Source: Agarophyton chilense (Eukaryota; Rhodophyta; Florideophyceae; Gracilariales; Gracilariaceae). Taken from it: a DNA stretch of 64,000 nt. The stretch is taken from positions 558,001-622,000 of the forward strand of contig JARGXX010000003.1 of NCBI GenBank assembly GCA_030374765.1. The letters run 5' to 3'. Made by a program: the position numbers and the translations under genes. The notes under the pieces were generated by a model, which was not told the origin of the DNA, ran no database searches, and saw only the letters and a program-made list of their open reading frames with translations. Position 1 is the stretch's first letter. The number at the start of each line of letters is the position of its first letter. This document shows positions 63,713-64,000 of this stretch, piece by piece.

Positions 63713-64000
63713 CTGTCAAAGAGGTTTGGGGTCGGTCTTCCTAACTCCACACGAGACAACTGTGGAACGTAGATCAAAAAGAATACGAGGCCAAAGGCTC
63801 ATATTGAGAAGCACGTGAGACTACGTTCTTGAGATACTAAACATGGAGGTGAGCGAACGGTACGGTTCTAAGATGGATATACGAAGGATTTTGAGAGTTG
63901 CCCGAAATTTTTTTTATATCGGAGCACATCAGCGAGAACGATTGCTGTCCCAAGAAAAGCGAACGTTGTAGTGCTGCACACGGCAGGACGTGTGTCGCTT

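Overview
This is eukaryotic nuclear DNA. Most protein genes here are single uninterrupted reading frames, and the only clear spliceosomal introns I could place are two short ones (66 and 89 nt) in the last gene. A carotenoid-isomerase-like flavoprotein and a GARP (SHLQKYR) plant-type transcription factor point to a photosynthetic eukaryote. With the low intron density and the compact gene blocks separated by transposon nests, I favour a red alga. That placement is an inference and not proven.

The window alternates between transposon/pseudogene blocks and gene islands. Block 1 (about 0.9-17 kb) holds a decayed ATAD2/Yta7-like ATPase gene on the minus strand. An 11.8-kb Ty3/Gypsy chromovirus (3692-15463, minus orientation) follows, with two 913-bp LTRs, a 5-bp target duplication, gag, protease/RT, RNase H/integrase, a detached chromodomain and a 618-codon antisense ORF. 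On its far side lie a PWP2 gene fragment and a decayed SANT/Myb-like gene.

Gene island 1 (17.7-30.4 kb) carries a CRTISO-like oxidoreductase, a secreted methyltransferase-like protein head to head with VPS11, an R2R3-MYB factor, tRNA-Phe(GAA) and an FAD-dependent glycerol-3-phosphate dehydrogenase.

Block 2 (30.5-49.3 kb) is a graveyard of DNA transposons: a piggyBac-type transposase remnant between palindromic repeats, a PIF/Harbinger remnant containing a cluster of hairpins, a methionine synthase (MetE) pseudogene, and a structurally complete Mutator-like element (42424-49292) with 158-bp inverted repeats and a perfect 10-bp target duplication.

Gene island 2 (49.5-63.7 kb) is dense and mostly divergently arranged: a GARP transcription factor, a 96-aa histone H1-like protein of the bacterial Hc1 type, NOL10/ENP2 (ribosome biogenesis) head to head with a D-cysteine desulfhydrase/ACC-deaminase family enzyme, SPT20 (SAGA subunit) head to head with a TMEM170-family membrane protein, and an intron-containing gene of unknown function at the right edge.

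The most interesting points are the Hc1-like protein in a eukaryotic genome, the antisense ORF and detached chromodomain of the retroelement, the newly delimited Mutator-like element, and a recurrent pattern in which TAA/TAG codons interrupt broken genes at positions expected to be glutamine.
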